Shown here in pieces: positions 52,152 through 64,000 of a stretch of 64,000 nt of DNA (positions within the stretch are counted from its first letter, which is position 1; every line of letters starts with the position of its first letter). Where the stretch lies: contig NC_039483.1 in assembly GCF_003590095.1 (NCBI RefSeq), positions 9,796,001 through 9,860,000 on the forward strand, in the 5' to 3' direction. Position numbers and translations under genes: made by a program. The notes under the pieces were generated by a model, which saw only the letters and a program-made list of their open reading frames with translations, did no database searches and was not told where the DNA came from. The DNA comes from Trichoplusia ni (Eukaryota; Arthropoda; Insecta; Lepidoptera; Noctuidae).

Positions 52152-54833
52152 AAGTTAAATAATCAGAACATCGAATGATTATTATTGTCTCTTAGCAAAT
52201 TGATTGGTATTCCGCGCGATGTTTCCTGAATGATGGCGTCCATCCCACAATCATAATAATATACGTGGTTATTGTCCAAATCAAGGGTTAGTAATGTGTT
52301 TACTCAATACACCTCATTAACAGAACATCAAGGGAGAGCTTGGAATTACGTAATCCCCGAGGGAGTTAGAGAACCTTTCTAACGTTCTTTATTACATGTG
52401 TTTTTGTTACAACAATATTGAATGTTCTAAAATATTAGAACATTGTGAAGATTGCCTCAGGTTATAAGCCTGCCTTTGAAAATTTTACATGTATAAGAGA
52501 TAAAAATAAATAAAATGTGAACAAGTGTGTAGTAACAAAAAATATCGATCGGTCTACCGTCGGCAGCAAAGCTTCTACATTGAGATAAATGTTGATGGCA
52601 CAAATTGACGCGAGACCACCTTCACTTAAAGTACTAAGTTTAAAACTACAGCGTCCAATTGGTCTACTTTTTATCTTTATTGAGAGTAGGTACAATTTGT
52701 CATGATAAATTCCAGGCAATAAATAAAACCGTACTGTTTTGGCGTTTCGTTGAAGACTTGCAAACCGCCTGCGCGTTCGTGACGAGTCGTCAGCCACACG
52801 CCGGGTGAAATACACCAGTCACTCTCCGAGCGTGAGCGATGCCAGCCAGCAGACGTTAAGTCACGGAGCCGGAGTGACAAGCACGAGCGTTCTGCTCTGC
52901 TGTCATTCAATGTATTGCCTCCTATAAATATTTTAGTGCGGAAGCTCCAATACTGTCCATTGAATTTGCAAGCCGCAGGGTGATCTATGATTATCAGAAA
53001 GTCACAAGACCGTGAAGCCGATCCCCGCCTAAGTGATTACACTTCATGAGTTGTGTTTTCTAAAGTCACCGCTCTAAGAAGAAACAAGATCCCACAATGC
53101 CTAAAGAAGCATTCAGTCTCTCTGTAAAGTTCAATCCACTGTCAATTTATTTTCATCAGTCTGATGGAAAACTGTACGCTTTTTACTCTAACACACTATC
53201 GCAATTGTGCAATAACGTCTAGAACACGAGAATTCTCGTGAAACCAGGAGCAAAAAATGTTTCAAGTGGTCATTCTCCTTTCTAGCAAACTCGCAAAAAA
53301 CACAAAGCGTAGATAACAAATGGCTACTGTACCGGAACTGAGTCTGAAGCGTGTATCACTAGATAACGCCGTGCCCACCTTATCACCGGGAAAGAACACG
53401 TCTGATTAGCGCCACATTAGAAGTGTGCTATATTAATGGAAAATCACAAAAACTTATCGTATTCCAGTTTTTGTTGCGACGGTCACGAATTTGCGATAGC
53501 CGGGACTCAAAGCAAACTCCAACAGCATTACTTCGAAGGGGGATTACTTTGTGAAATCTTTGACGTTTGTTACATGTAAGAGTTCTGATGAGGTGTTCGA
53601 ATACTTTTCGGCGGTAAATGTGACATAAAGTGACTGGATATTGGTGGATTATAAACTTTTATGCGAATAGAATTTATTCGTTTTCTTCGAGCTTTTGAAC
53701 ACTGTATTCTGCAGAAATAACTCTGTAATTCTTCAAAATCGGTGTATTTCCGCTTTGATGGAAAAATCTTCTGATAAATCGTAGACGCTGAGAGTAGATT
53801 TATAAATTGAACATGTTATCTTGTTCAGAAGGTCTTTGTCTCTCGTGGAACGTACGTTTTCCGATCCAGTTCAATAGCATTCGCAATCGGGGCGTGCAAG
53901 AGGGGAGCACAGGACAAGCCGGGGAGCTGGGGAGCGCACACGGCCCACAGCACCGGCGTGTCTGTGAGCCAGCATTATGTGCACCAAGCATTGAGGTTAC
54001 TTCACTAAGTACCTATGTCGTGCAAGGGGATCACAACAGTGGCAATGCTACTGTACAAACACTGGCCGTTTCGTTAATCTACATGTAAAGTAGGTAGTCG
54101 TTACAAGCTAACAAGAAATTGTCACGAAAGAGTTTATCAAAGAATTAAAGCGAACCAGTAATATAAACGGTCGATCAAAATTCAAAAGCAGCTTTTTATG
54201 GTTTTTATTAGGCACCAAGGATAATTATTAACAGCCGGTGTTCTGATAAGCACATGCAACAATGTGCATCGTATGAGACCTTAATACTGAAATAAAATTA
54301 AACCGTCCGCGGTGGGAAACAGTTTTTTGTTTTTTAACTATCTGCCTGCGGCAACACTCGAGTCTGGAGGTTAAGGCTTTTTTCCTCTATTTCTCAACTT
54401 CCTGTCGCAGTATTAAGAAAAGTCGTTCCGAAGTTAAGCCTGCAGTCGCAGTGGAGGAAATTAAGAAGTATCGATTTAAGTGAAGTACTTAGTCACCACG
54501 ATGTGCTTTTTTGTACCAAGCAGTAAGAATTATAATAATTGAAACGGCTTAATGCTGGGTTTAGTAAAAACGTTACATATATCTTACGTTTCTTTGTTTA
54601 GTGCACTTTAATTAGATAGATATGAACTTTATAGCTGAGGTAACTACATAATAAAGAAAACTTGATAAGTACCTACATACCGTACGGAAAGAGAATTTGG
54701 AAACTATAGATTTTTTTGAAAACACATTTACCAAATAACTACGTACTGATTTCTTTTTCTTTGAATTATGTGCCTTTCTAATTTTTAACCCTGATTTTTT
54801 TGAGCTTTTGAGATTTTTGATTAAAAAAAAACG

Positions 54834-54907
54834 AGCACCTACTTGAAGTGATTACCTTAACCACATTTGTGAAGAATTTTGAAAATACCGTCTTTCAAGT
54901 AGGTGCT
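54834..54907. repeat. 14-bp perfect inverted repeat with 46-base loop
   Basis: AGCACCTACTTGAA (54834-54847) and TTCAAGTAGGTGCT (54894-54907). The 74-base span is in the range of a microRNA precursor, but the stem stops abruptly at 14 bp on both sides. Confidence 0.8.
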
Positions 54908-55317
54908 TGAAATTCTTACTTAGTACTTCGAAACATATGTCTTTTCTTAAAAAACCTATTTGGTCCTGTCCTTCTTGTTTTGAGGCGCCTAGACATCATG
55001 AACTACATAAGTAAGCAGAAGTTTTAAAGCGAAGATAGAGGTAGAAACGGAAGCATAAAGCGCAAGGACAACCGTAATTACACACCACACAACTTTTCAC
55101 AACACAGATTACCGGTTTCACTATCCTTTAATGCATGCTTTTACTGTAACAGTTAAGTAAAAATAGGAAAATGATATTATTTTATTGTAATACGATTCGT
55201 TAAAACGAAATTTATCGTAAAACAAATCATATTTTATGTGAGCGATTGTTTTGTTCGTGAAAAACCTCAATTTTTGTTTTGTTTATGATAGTGATTGTTT
55301 AGTGAGCACATTTTAGT

Positions 55318-55455
55318 ATTGGAGCCGCACAACGCACGCGGTCGCGCTCGGTCGCGGACTGGCGGCTCGGGCGCGGGGCGCGCGGGCAGGGCGGGGGGCG
55401 GGGCGCGGGCGGGCCCGAGCCAGCGCGGAATGCTATTGTAGGCGAACTTGCCCGC
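55318..55455. other. Strong GC island
   Basis: About 115 bases of nearly pure G+C on the + strand with several GC-box strings (GGGGGGCGGGGC near 55395) and abundant CpG. A 9-bp inverted pair, GGCTCGGGC (55364-55372) and GCCCGAGCC (55413-55421), brackets it. A minus-strand frame through it (55267-55470) is Pro/Arg/Ala-rich as any such sequence would be, and is not evidence of coding. It is a promoter or first-exon candidate. Confidence 0.45.
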
Positions 55456-58400
55456 CACTTTTTTTCTCAATTCTGGTCAAACAAGTTTTGTATACAACCT
55501 GCATTGTAAGGATTCCGCCATTCTTCGTACGAGGCAACGGTCTTTCTAAACTTTGTGAAGTGTAAGGTTTCGCTAAAATTTCAAAACTGTAGGATCAGGA
55601 TTTCAGGGACCTATCACTGTGTTCATAAATTTAATAAAAGCTGATAATTCCGAAAGCTGATAACACCAATGCAAACTAAATCAAAAAGGCAGTTTTCGCA
55701 AACCAACTTTTTATTAAGCTTTTCTATGATAGACCGACATTTAAAAATCAGCTTCAGTTTGCAAATTCTACGGAGAAAGAAAATAAACGCTGCGCCAGAT
55801 AAAAAAAATAATGATATCAAATTTCTTTTTTATAGTCAACAACTTTGCGAGTTAATGTCCTCATGTATGAAATGACGTGTATGCTAATATCGAAACCACA
55901 AGTCGACCACATAACGAAAAGAGGCAACATATCTCGCATTCATTATGCCCCCTAGTCAGGGCCAAACTGGATTAAATACGCTTCACTGTGTATCTATTCA
56001 AACAAGGAAATGAGACAACCTGTGGAGACGATACACAAATAAGAATCTCATATCTCATACAATACTTCTAATGGCTTTTGAGGGGAACTTTAGCTGTTAC
56101 TTGAAGCCAACGCGCAAGTAGGTAGCATCGATGACATCAGACGCCTGTGCTAATCAAACCATAATCGAGTTAGGTGTAGAGTTCCTAATTAATTTGTTGA
56201 AACATGATCACACCTTGCAGCAAGCGGGTTTGAAATATGCCTATATCGAAACTTTTGTTTATACAACATAAATCTGGGAAACTTACAACATTGAGCCCTT
56301 CAACAGACTCGGGCAGGTATTATTCACCACGACCTGTAGAATTCCGACATTCAAGGTTAGAAGGGAACTTCTAACTAAGTATTTGAAGAGCGATAAACGA
56401 ACTTCCACGAGGTCGGATAGACCCGACAACGAAAGGGACGGCCCAATTGTACGCTCCCCATGATAAAAAGAGACAGTGCGACTTATTTTATTTATTGCCA
56501 TATCAAGTTACGTCGCGGGTTCTGTATCACGGTTGTGTGAGAGAGACGTATATACACATATTGTTCCCCTTGACCTCGTCAGCGGGAGATGCTGTTGATC
56601 AGATTTTTTTTGAAAATTAAACTTTTTTAATTAGTTAACCAGAAACAGGTTTGTTGTGCTGGAATCTATTAATGAAGTGGTGATTATAACAGTGAAATGT
56701 TTAAGGTTGATCGGAATCTTTTCATGTGTTTGCAGACGAAGCTAATGATGATGTCAATGTTATGGATGGTCTACGCGAATGATGAGATCAGGTAACTGCA
56801 TCAGCCGCATAATAAATAAGTCATAGTGGTGTGGGAGGTCAGTAAGTATGAAGTAAGATGTACTTAAAGGAAGCCTTATAGTGGAAACCTGCAAAAGTCA
56901 CATGCAACGTTAGAAGCGAGCCAAACTCCATTTGCCAGTGATTTGCGGTCCGCAAGTTAATAAAGATTCTAGAGATGTAACCAGACTTGGGAGGAGATTG
57001 GATTTTTCCACAAATTGAACGAATGTTATGATTACTCTACTATCTTGTATTTCTATAAATAACTTGTAAATTGTCCAATATATTAGATTCTTACAGTATT
57101 TTTGCTGTCTCGGCAATGTTATGATAAACACAGCTATTCGGAGTGGCACAAAACTTTTTATAAATAAATTTATTTATAGCTCCATCATTCTAAAATTTTT
57201 AATCAAACAAATAGGCACCCGAATACGGAATCAATCAAATTATTCTTAGATCTATAACATTTTTCTCTCGGTATCCACACTGTTTATATCTTGCATAGCA
57301 ATAAGTTCTATTTTTACATCTTGATTCTATGTGAATTTCAAATTCGCATATTTTGATTCTTTCAGTTAAAGAAATAACCTGCAACGGCTGCAAACACATG
57401 TCATGTTACATTTAAAAACTTTAATTTTGAAAACTTTTTACACACTAGAAGTATTCATATAAATAGGATAATTAGAACACGTTTTTACCCATAACAAATA
57501 AACGGTCTAAAAAAATTCTCACAATGTCTACTATAGACACCGAATCATCCTTAGCCTCAACCAAAACTCTAATTAAATTAATATTTCGAGAATTCCTCCA
57601 CCTAATATCAAACACCAACTCAAGGTACACAGTACTTTCATAAAAGTAATATTCGTGAAGGTAAAAACCAAACAGTGGGAACCACCGGGAGTGTTTTCCA
57701 ATTATAGCTCTATAAAAGTTTTATTTATGAGCGAGTTCAAATACAGTTTCCAGTAGCTGTAATAGCATTCCCATTTCTATAGTCACAATGCTTAAACCCG
57801 ACTTTTTCCCACAATATCAATCTATCTCAATGGTCTGGTAGAAGATTAAAAAGACCACATTTTCCATTGTTTTTGTTTTGTGTATAGGTATGCATCAGGA
57901 GCGCAATTAAGGCCGTTTGTGCCTTGAATTCTAACAGTCTCTAATAGCAACAAGTTATTTGAAAAGTTTTCGTTGAAAAACTCGTTTAAATTAATGGCTT
58001 CGTTGATGAAACAAGCACATTCATCGACACACGTTTATTTAGACCGAAAGCCGACATCATTATAGGTGCTTAGAAGAAATGCTCGCACCGTAATGGAGTT
58101 TTGGGCAAGGAAGGTCGCTAAAGATTTATCTAATCGAGCTTGCTAAAGAAGCAATGTTACGTTTTCGGCTTTAATAATTTATTTGCCATCATCAAAATAT
58201 AGAAATTGTGGGACTTCTGGATACCTCACAAGCACCATTTGAGTCTAACATCTTCGTTTTATTAAAACTGTACTAGCTACATGCAATAAGGTGAATTACT
58301 ATAAAAGTTTTTATTCGCTAAAATAAATTTACGCCCTATGACAAATCCAATACCTCTGTACTACTAGACTGCACACAGTATTATTTTGTTCACCTTTTAA

Positions 58401-59430
58401 AATAAAAGTAGCGAAGCTTTGAAAATTTTGGAAGCACTCACAAACATAAAGATATTAGTTAATAGTACAATTTACAGAAACAAACAAACAGATGCGGCAA
58501 AAAGAGGACATCATTCTCACAATTCTCACGCAGGTCATGGTTTAGAACGTCGCAATACCCGAGCTTTAATATCAAGGCGACTTCAGCATTGACATTTCAT
58601 AAACAATAATGAACACTCTAACATCAAACGCAATCAAAGTGAAATGAATCACAGATATAAAGGGTCGTTCCATTCAATAAAAATCAAATTGTCACCACCG
58701 ACGAGTCGTAACTGACACGTAATTCTACAGTTTAACGTCAATTCCAGTTCAAACAACCGGTTATTTAGTTCCAAAGAATAGAATGTCAACAGGTTGTACC
58801 GAGAATTCTTACAAAGCGGATGAAAGCTAGACATTACGAGGTACGATTGTACAAATATAAATGATACCTTTTGTTTTGTGAAATAAACACGTGACGGTAA
58901 ACTTTGGTGTTGTGTTTAGTGTTAGTTGTGGAGTTTGTGGTTTTGGAAACGTGATATTTGTAGGGTTCTTGTATTCTGGAACTTTGAGATGTTTTGTGAC
59001 CAAAGCTCTTATCAATACTTAGTCGTCCGACTGAACCAAGATAATACTGTTTTCTTCTACTCGAAAATGAGAGCCGATGGGATGTGCATGTGGTTGATAG
59101 TAACCGGCCGCACTAGCTCATCTTCGGAGGACAGGCTAATACAGAGAACAACAAATTAGGGCAAGTCACATCAAAATTTTTTGGGAACAAAAAAAAAAGG
59201 GGAGCAGTTCTAAAATTTATACGTAAAGTAAACAAGCGCCGAGGGTTTCCCTAAACACGGTAATTTCTAACAAAAAACCGATAAGTTTGCTTTTAAGTGA
59301 CGGGACACAGAAATTCTCAGAAAAGTTTTTGTTTAGCGTTTCGTATTTCAAATAACTGACCAACAACAAGGAGATAACACCGACAAAAACCACAATAGAT
59401 GAATCAGCTTCTCGTAAATACACAAGTACC
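55456..59430. other. Non-coding stretch
   Basis: AT-rich, with no supportable gene, repeat family or RNA gene recognised. Confidence 0.5.
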
Positions 59431-59439
59431 GAGTGACAA

Positions 59440-59600
59440 TCGTGGAAAGCTCGGAAGCGGGCGACGCGGCCGAGGCGGCCCGGGGGTAACGCACAATGAC
59501 TGACGGATTGACGAGCATTGTACGCGACAAAGACGAGACAAATCAAAGAATAGCCCCTCCGTGGATCCCCCGGATACAACGTCACGGGATGGGAATCACC
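59440..59600. other. GC-richer patch
   Basis: Includes GGGCGACGCGGCCGAGGCGG and GCCCGGGGG. Minus-strand frames of 60 and 122 codons cross it (59217-59585), but neither shows a domain or a matching splice structure. Function unknown. Confidence 0.25.
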
Positions 59601-61290
59601 CCGGTGTAATCTCGTTATAGTTATTTAATTAAGTGCACCGTTAGAAGCTTTCGGTCTTTAGCAAAAACTTTTATTACTTATTTGTTTGAGTATTTATAAC
59701 ATTTTCGGGTGTTATTATTTGAATATAAGATCATAATATTGATGGATTTAGCTACTCTTACTCAAATGGACTTCGCAAAAACAGTTTTGTCCGATGTTAG
59801 TTAAAAAGGAAAAAGTTGAGCATAGGAAACTTGTGCTTATGAATATTTACAGCGCTGCAGCGTATGGATTTGTCACAGAGTTGCAATGTGTAGGCGCGGA
59901 GTAACATTTCACCCGTCGGGGGCTGGCTGGCAGTTACATCACATGTGACTGTAACTATACAGTGCCTGCAGAAAGCTTTTCCATTTAAGTTTTATGTTAC
60001 CAATATCATTTAATGCTCACCTATAAATAAATACTACTAAAACATCGGGCCGAGCAAATTACCAGCAAAACTGAAAGAGACCACGGTAAGCGTTTTATGG
60101 TTTTTAATGTAAACCAATATGCAATATAATGTAATATTCTTATACTTATTTGTTGCTTTGCCAGGAACAATGGGTGTTTATAATTCTATTAACAATAAAC
60201 TGTTGAATAGATTTTAACTTACCATTTTTAAATACCTTCCGCATGTGGCGAATGGTTATTGTTAAAATACAAAAGAATTGAAAAATGAAATTGGAAAAGT
60301 TTATTTATAAAAAAAAAACTTTAAGGAACTGTTCCTACAAATTATATGCCTAAGGGAAAAGGAGTCAGCGTAAAATTAAATGCTTGATGAAGATCGTCAA
60401 ATTTTGTACATGATTGCAACTAGATGGTCTAGCTAAATAGCTTAAAAAGCACTAGTACCAAAAGAAAACAAAATAATATTACTTCATAAATATTACCTTG
60501 TTATCCTAGTATTGAAGAATCGAAGACAAAATCTACCCACTCGATAGTCACAGTATAGTAGATTCGTAGACCTAATATTTTTTTGGTATTTCGAAATAAG
60601 TCATTTATGCTAAGCTCAAAGCTCCAAAACTTTTTAAATTAGCCTGTTGTAAAAAGGTCCAAAAACCGGCAGTGACGAATGTAAAGTTAATCTGAGTGTA
60701 GAAATTTGACGGAAAGAAATTTAACCGCGATAATAGTTAAAACAAAGAAACGCGGCGTGGAGTAATATAAACAATAATATGGTATAATCTATATTTACGT
60801 CATATTCCCCCATAATTTGTTTGCCCGAGGGGAGTGTTTCCATCAAAGTTTACAAATTGGTGCGTCGACAGTTCTCATATCTAATCATGGCTGATCATAA
60901 CCTAGGCTAACTAGTACTCTAGTGGGTGTTTTTTTTTATAAGTAGATATTATTATTGTTTTTCTTTTAATATTCAAAATAGAGTTCAAATTCGTGGATGA
61001 ATGGAACGAAGAACCTTTCGTCAGAATTTAATGCTGCTCAAATTAGATTGTTCAATTTTTTAATTCGTGAATGTTTAAATAATATCTAGGTACATTGTTT
61101 TAAGATAGTTACACACATATTGAGTTAAATTACTCATTACGAAAAACTATTATAACACAAAGGCATTCCTCTAACTTAACTTCACTTTAGCGTAAACAAT
61201 ATTAAACCTAAATCATAAAAGTGTCAATACAAATGAAAAATCGGTAATTTACGGTAATTAAGCTTTTAGTGCTTCACTATTGCAAGTAAA
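59601..61290. other. Non-coding stretch
   Basis: AT-rich with no supportable gene or repeat. Confidence 0.5.
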
Positions 61291-61299
61291 ACCTGTCGG

Positions 61300-61500
61300 T
61301 GGTGCGCGGCGGGAGAGGAATCGATTCTCGTTGCGGCGCGGCGGCGCGACGTTGCCGTTCTGCCGCGCGTGTTTTGTTTGGGTTGTATGCAGCGGCAACA
61401 GGCCGCGAGCGCGCGCCGCGAGCCGCGCGCCCCGCCGCCGCCCGCCAAACGTCATCCTTATAAAAACTTTCAAACCTAACTTACTGCAGGCAACCGCAAC
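61300..61500 (+). promoter_or_regulatory. Candidate promoter: GC island followed by a TATA box
   Basis: A CpG-dense segment (61300-61450) with GCGGCGCGGCGGCGCGACG and CGCGCCCCGCCGCCGCCCG is followed directly by TATAAAAA at 61459-61466 on the + strand. That would place a start site near 61485-61495. The open frames crossing the island on both strands are low-complexity Arg/Ala stretches and not evidence of protein. Confidence 0.35.
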
Positions 61501-63085
61501 TATTGCTAGTTTTTTTGTTCATTTTGCTAAACAAAAACAATTCAGACAGCAATACAGTTTCAGTCGACTTTAACCCTAAGTTTTTAGCCTACCGCGTTGT
61601 ATCGTGACTTTCTGTATTTGGTGATTCGCTTCTAGACAGTTATCTATTCGACAAACTTCTATTATGCGCCGTTACATGGCCATGACCCATTTATCCTGAG
61701 CCCTTTCTAAAGGAGCTAGGAAACTGGTTAGGTACATTAACTTCCGATAAAATGTATTTATTTATGTAGTTGTGAAATTGAAGAAAAATATTCGATTCCC
61801 AATTTCCCATGATTAACTAGCCTGTAGGTTGGAGTATCATCCTAGGCAGTTGGGAACTAATACCTGCATAGCTCTTGATTAGAGGAGCAAAATTGTCTGT
61901 TGACTTGTCCACTTACCCAGTCGGGGTTCTACTGACAGTAGCGCTGCTGATCCAGATACGACGTTCAAATTCGTTCCTTGGTAGCTTCAGCTTATTTTTT
62001 TTTCAAATTGTCATTAATTATTCTGATATATTAGATAGCTCATACTCAAAGATCGTTAAGTTCTGTCACAATAATTTGACGGAAATGTGATGACGCGTCT
62101 CGATATCTTATCACTAATATTAGACCTATCTTGGGAATTGAGTAATAAGGTTTGTAAAACAACCTTTTTAAAAAAATCAATGAATTTATCACTACCACTA
62201 CATTAGACACTGTTTCATATCTGTGTATTGCAAACACGAGTATGTATGTACGTGAGTCCTCATGTTTGTTACGTTTTGACATATACATAAACACATTACT
62301 CTACTTTCATCCAAACTTTCAATTGGGTTAATTAATTAATTATTTTGTTGCTATAACTGACATCCAGGCGGGCTAAGCTGCAAGCAAGTCCCTAATACAG
62401 AAAACTGATTTGTTGTCTCCAATATTCTTTTAAATCGCCTGACAATGATTAAGATACATGTGTTCAAAGCTAGGCTAGGTAGATACCACTCCTAAGATTA
62501 TTGCAAAGTGATTGCTTACAAATAAATAACTAATATTACCAGTGACAGCCACTAAAATAAATAAAATTAACTACTTTGTATATTTATTGATAAGTAGAAC
62601 TGGTTAGACAGACATAATCTCTTTTATTGTCCATTTAAGGATAACTCCAATGAGATTAGTTTTCAAGGAAGGAGCCACTTTCAGAACTAGGCTTCCTAAG
62701 AAAGCTTGCCCAGGAATTGTTACGTATTTTAATAAACATTTTCAAAAGAAAAAGTGGTTTTACAGAAACGGACCCCTGAGTATTTGCAACGTTTCTTCTC
62801 ATGATAGTCATACACTAAATGGCGTTTAAACCAAACTTAAAAGAGGAAGCAAGTAAAAGTAAGAGGTAAAGTTGCAAGTAAAAAAGAAGATACTTCTAAT
62901 AGGTGACTATAACTTAGTTGAGAAATAAAAAGACAATTAATAACAACATCAGAATTTAATAATAACATAAGTAAGTTTTTAAGTTCAGTTACAAATATAA
63001 ATTATCCTTAACTAAAATTAACATTCTTTAGTTTTCATAATCTTTTACTAACATATCAAACTTACATGGAATTCAACTATAAGAT
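61501..63085. other. Non-coding stretch
   Basis: No supportable gene. TTAATTAATTAATTA at 62328-62342 is a simple AT palindrome of the type bound by homeodomain proteins, but it is also common by chance. Confidence 0.45.
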
Positions 63086-63169
63086 CCCTTCACACTTTTG
63101 TACAGCGTCGGTTTTCGATGACCGTACACCTACATAACATTAACAGCATGGACGGCGCAATGTGAAGGG
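63086..63169. repeat. 84-bp unit with 9-bp terminal inverted repeats
   Basis: CCCTTCACA (63086-63094) and TGTGAAGGG (63161-63169) are exact inverted ends, and GTCGG/CCATG-type GC content inside contrasts with AT-rich flanks. No target-site duplication is visible. It may be a remnant of a very small foldback transposon. Confidence 0.35.
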
Positions 63170-63700
63170 TCTCTAAATGACAACTGCTATAAACGTTCTC
63201 TTAATTGCCAGGATAAAAAAAAACGTCTTATATAAACAGGGGTAGATACTGAAGTAACCGCATCCTAACGTAACATTACTTACGGTTACTAACGTTACAT
63301 TACGGTACTGCAGTTGTAAGAAGGAGTAATAGTATTTTATATGCGGTCACGATTTTAATCTTCGATAATACTACTTGAAAAATGGTAGACCTTCGGTTGT
63401 CGGCTCGTAACTTCGCCGAAGTCAACGGAAGAAAGAGAAGCAGACTGAACAACCGTACTGATATATATGTGATCCAGCTTTGAAAGAGGAAAGCCTACAT
63501 GGCCATAAGTGGAAGAGCCCCTAACAACGAGCTTTCACAGTCCCTTGTCATATTAAATCCTCTGTACATATTAAAGATCTTCCACCAAGAGAACACATGA
63601 ATATAGGTTTTGATTACCAGATGATATTATAGGATACTTTGTTTCTTGATAAAAGTTGTTTATTCAAAGCACGGATGCGGCTGACATTATGAGGAATGTC
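63170..63700. other. Non-coding stretch
   Basis: Contains an imperfect direct repeat (CTAACGTAACATTAC at 63267 and CTAACGTTACATTAC at 63290) flanked by an 8-bp inverted pair AGTAACCG/CGGTTACT. No gene is seen. Confidence 0.4.
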
Positions 63701-63784
63701 TGTTCAAACCAAGTGTTTAAGCTCGTTATATTAGCGTTGATGTAGCTTGGAAGGAGCATCAGTGGTTCAGTCAACGCTCAATCA

Positions 63785-63935
63785 GCTCTTCTAAAGAAAT
63801 ATGTGGAAAAACGAGGACTGTGGGGAACAATTATGACTTATTTTATTCAAGTATATCAACGGGGACGGCAAGTTACTTGCTGGCTATTGGACCCACTTAT
63901 GATAACATCGTAATAATGGAATTACCAAAAGTGTT
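63785..63935 (+). pseudogene. Possible remnant of a non-LTR reverse transcriptase
   Basis: One frame reads LLKKYVEKRGLWGTIMTYF, then RGRQV, then GPLM-like WLLDPLM. The spacing resembles the block of non-LTR (R1-like) reverse transcriptases between the AFD motif and GxPQGSxLGP (LLxxLxxxG...IxxYxxxRxV). No catalytic motif survives and the upstream part is full of stops, so this may be chance. Confidence 0.2.
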
Positions 63936-64000
63936 TGTACTTTTGGTCGTACGTAACAAGTTAGAATTAATAACAAATCAACTTTTACTATATAGTCCGA

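Larger units (their letters stand above)
48701..55300. other. Non-coding stretch
   Basis: No supportable gene. GC-richer patches lie at 52740-52910 and 53885-53990; frames across them (52462-52910 minus, 53807-54088 plus) have no recognisable domain. It includes a CRE octamer at 50904-50911 and the inverted repeats at 52114-52151 and 54834-54907. Confidence 0.5.

Noticed and set aside
55267..55470. Pro/Arg/Ala-rich minus-strand frame over the GC island
   Set aside because: The composition follows directly from the GC-rich DNA; there is no conserved motif and no supporting start or splice context.
61258..61573. Arg/Ala-rich frames on both strands over the GC island
   Set aside because: Low-complexity products of CpG-rich DNA, open on both strands at once, with no recognisable domain.
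63756..63771. GCATCAGTGGTTCAGT, nearly identical to the start of a tRNA-Gly
   Set aside because: The match stops after 16 bases; no anticodon arm, B box or acceptor partner follows.

Overview
The window looks like lepidopteran (moth or butterfly) nuclear DNA. It is AT-rich throughout and carries several repeats typical of that order: a unit beginning CTACTAATATTATAAA with a (TCTG)n microsatellite and ending GCGAAGCCGCGGGCG...AGCTAGT, relatives of that unit, and a piggyBac-like DNA transposon. These assignments are from recognition of the sequence, not from a database search.

The one region with a clear protein-coding gene is 2573-6748, a complete-ended piggyBac-like element. It is bounded by TTAA target-site copies and by 11-bp perfect terminal inverted repeats. 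The transposase has an intact catalytic core (DDD residues plus a fourth D) and very probably a short upstream exon, MASRRSAPAQRS, spliced across a 455-bp phase-0 intron. That intron holds four 54-bp tandem repeats, and two inverted relatives of them, also spaced 54 bp, lie near the 3' end of the element. The C-terminal cysteine-rich domain that should complete the transposase has been separated from it. Between the two lie a degenerate non-LTR retrotransposon reverse-transcriptase fragment, an uninterrupted run of 107 A, and a second partial copy of about 60 bp of the transposase gene. This looks like a rearranged copy, perhaps an aborted gap repair.

The rest of the window (1-2568 and 6753-64000) has no convincing host coding gene. 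It holds lepidopteran repeat fragments (8324-8598, 8690-8900, 35568-35815, 40071-40348), a possible reverse-transcriptase remnant near the right end, and several short inverted repeats. The best inverted repeats are at 18281-18340, 52114-52151, 54834-54907, 42788-42816 and 35867-35907. There is also a series of sharply GC-rich patches (24495, 24905, 38270, 41650, 48600, 55320, 59440, 61300), some next to TATA-like or NRF-1-like motifs, that could be promoters or first exons of genes whose bodies lie outside.

Six perfect TGACGTCA (CRE-type) octamers occur, three of them within 1.3 kb. The long non-coding stretch with scattered GC islands fits either a very large intron or the regulatory territory of a gene beyond the window; the sequence alone does not decide between them.
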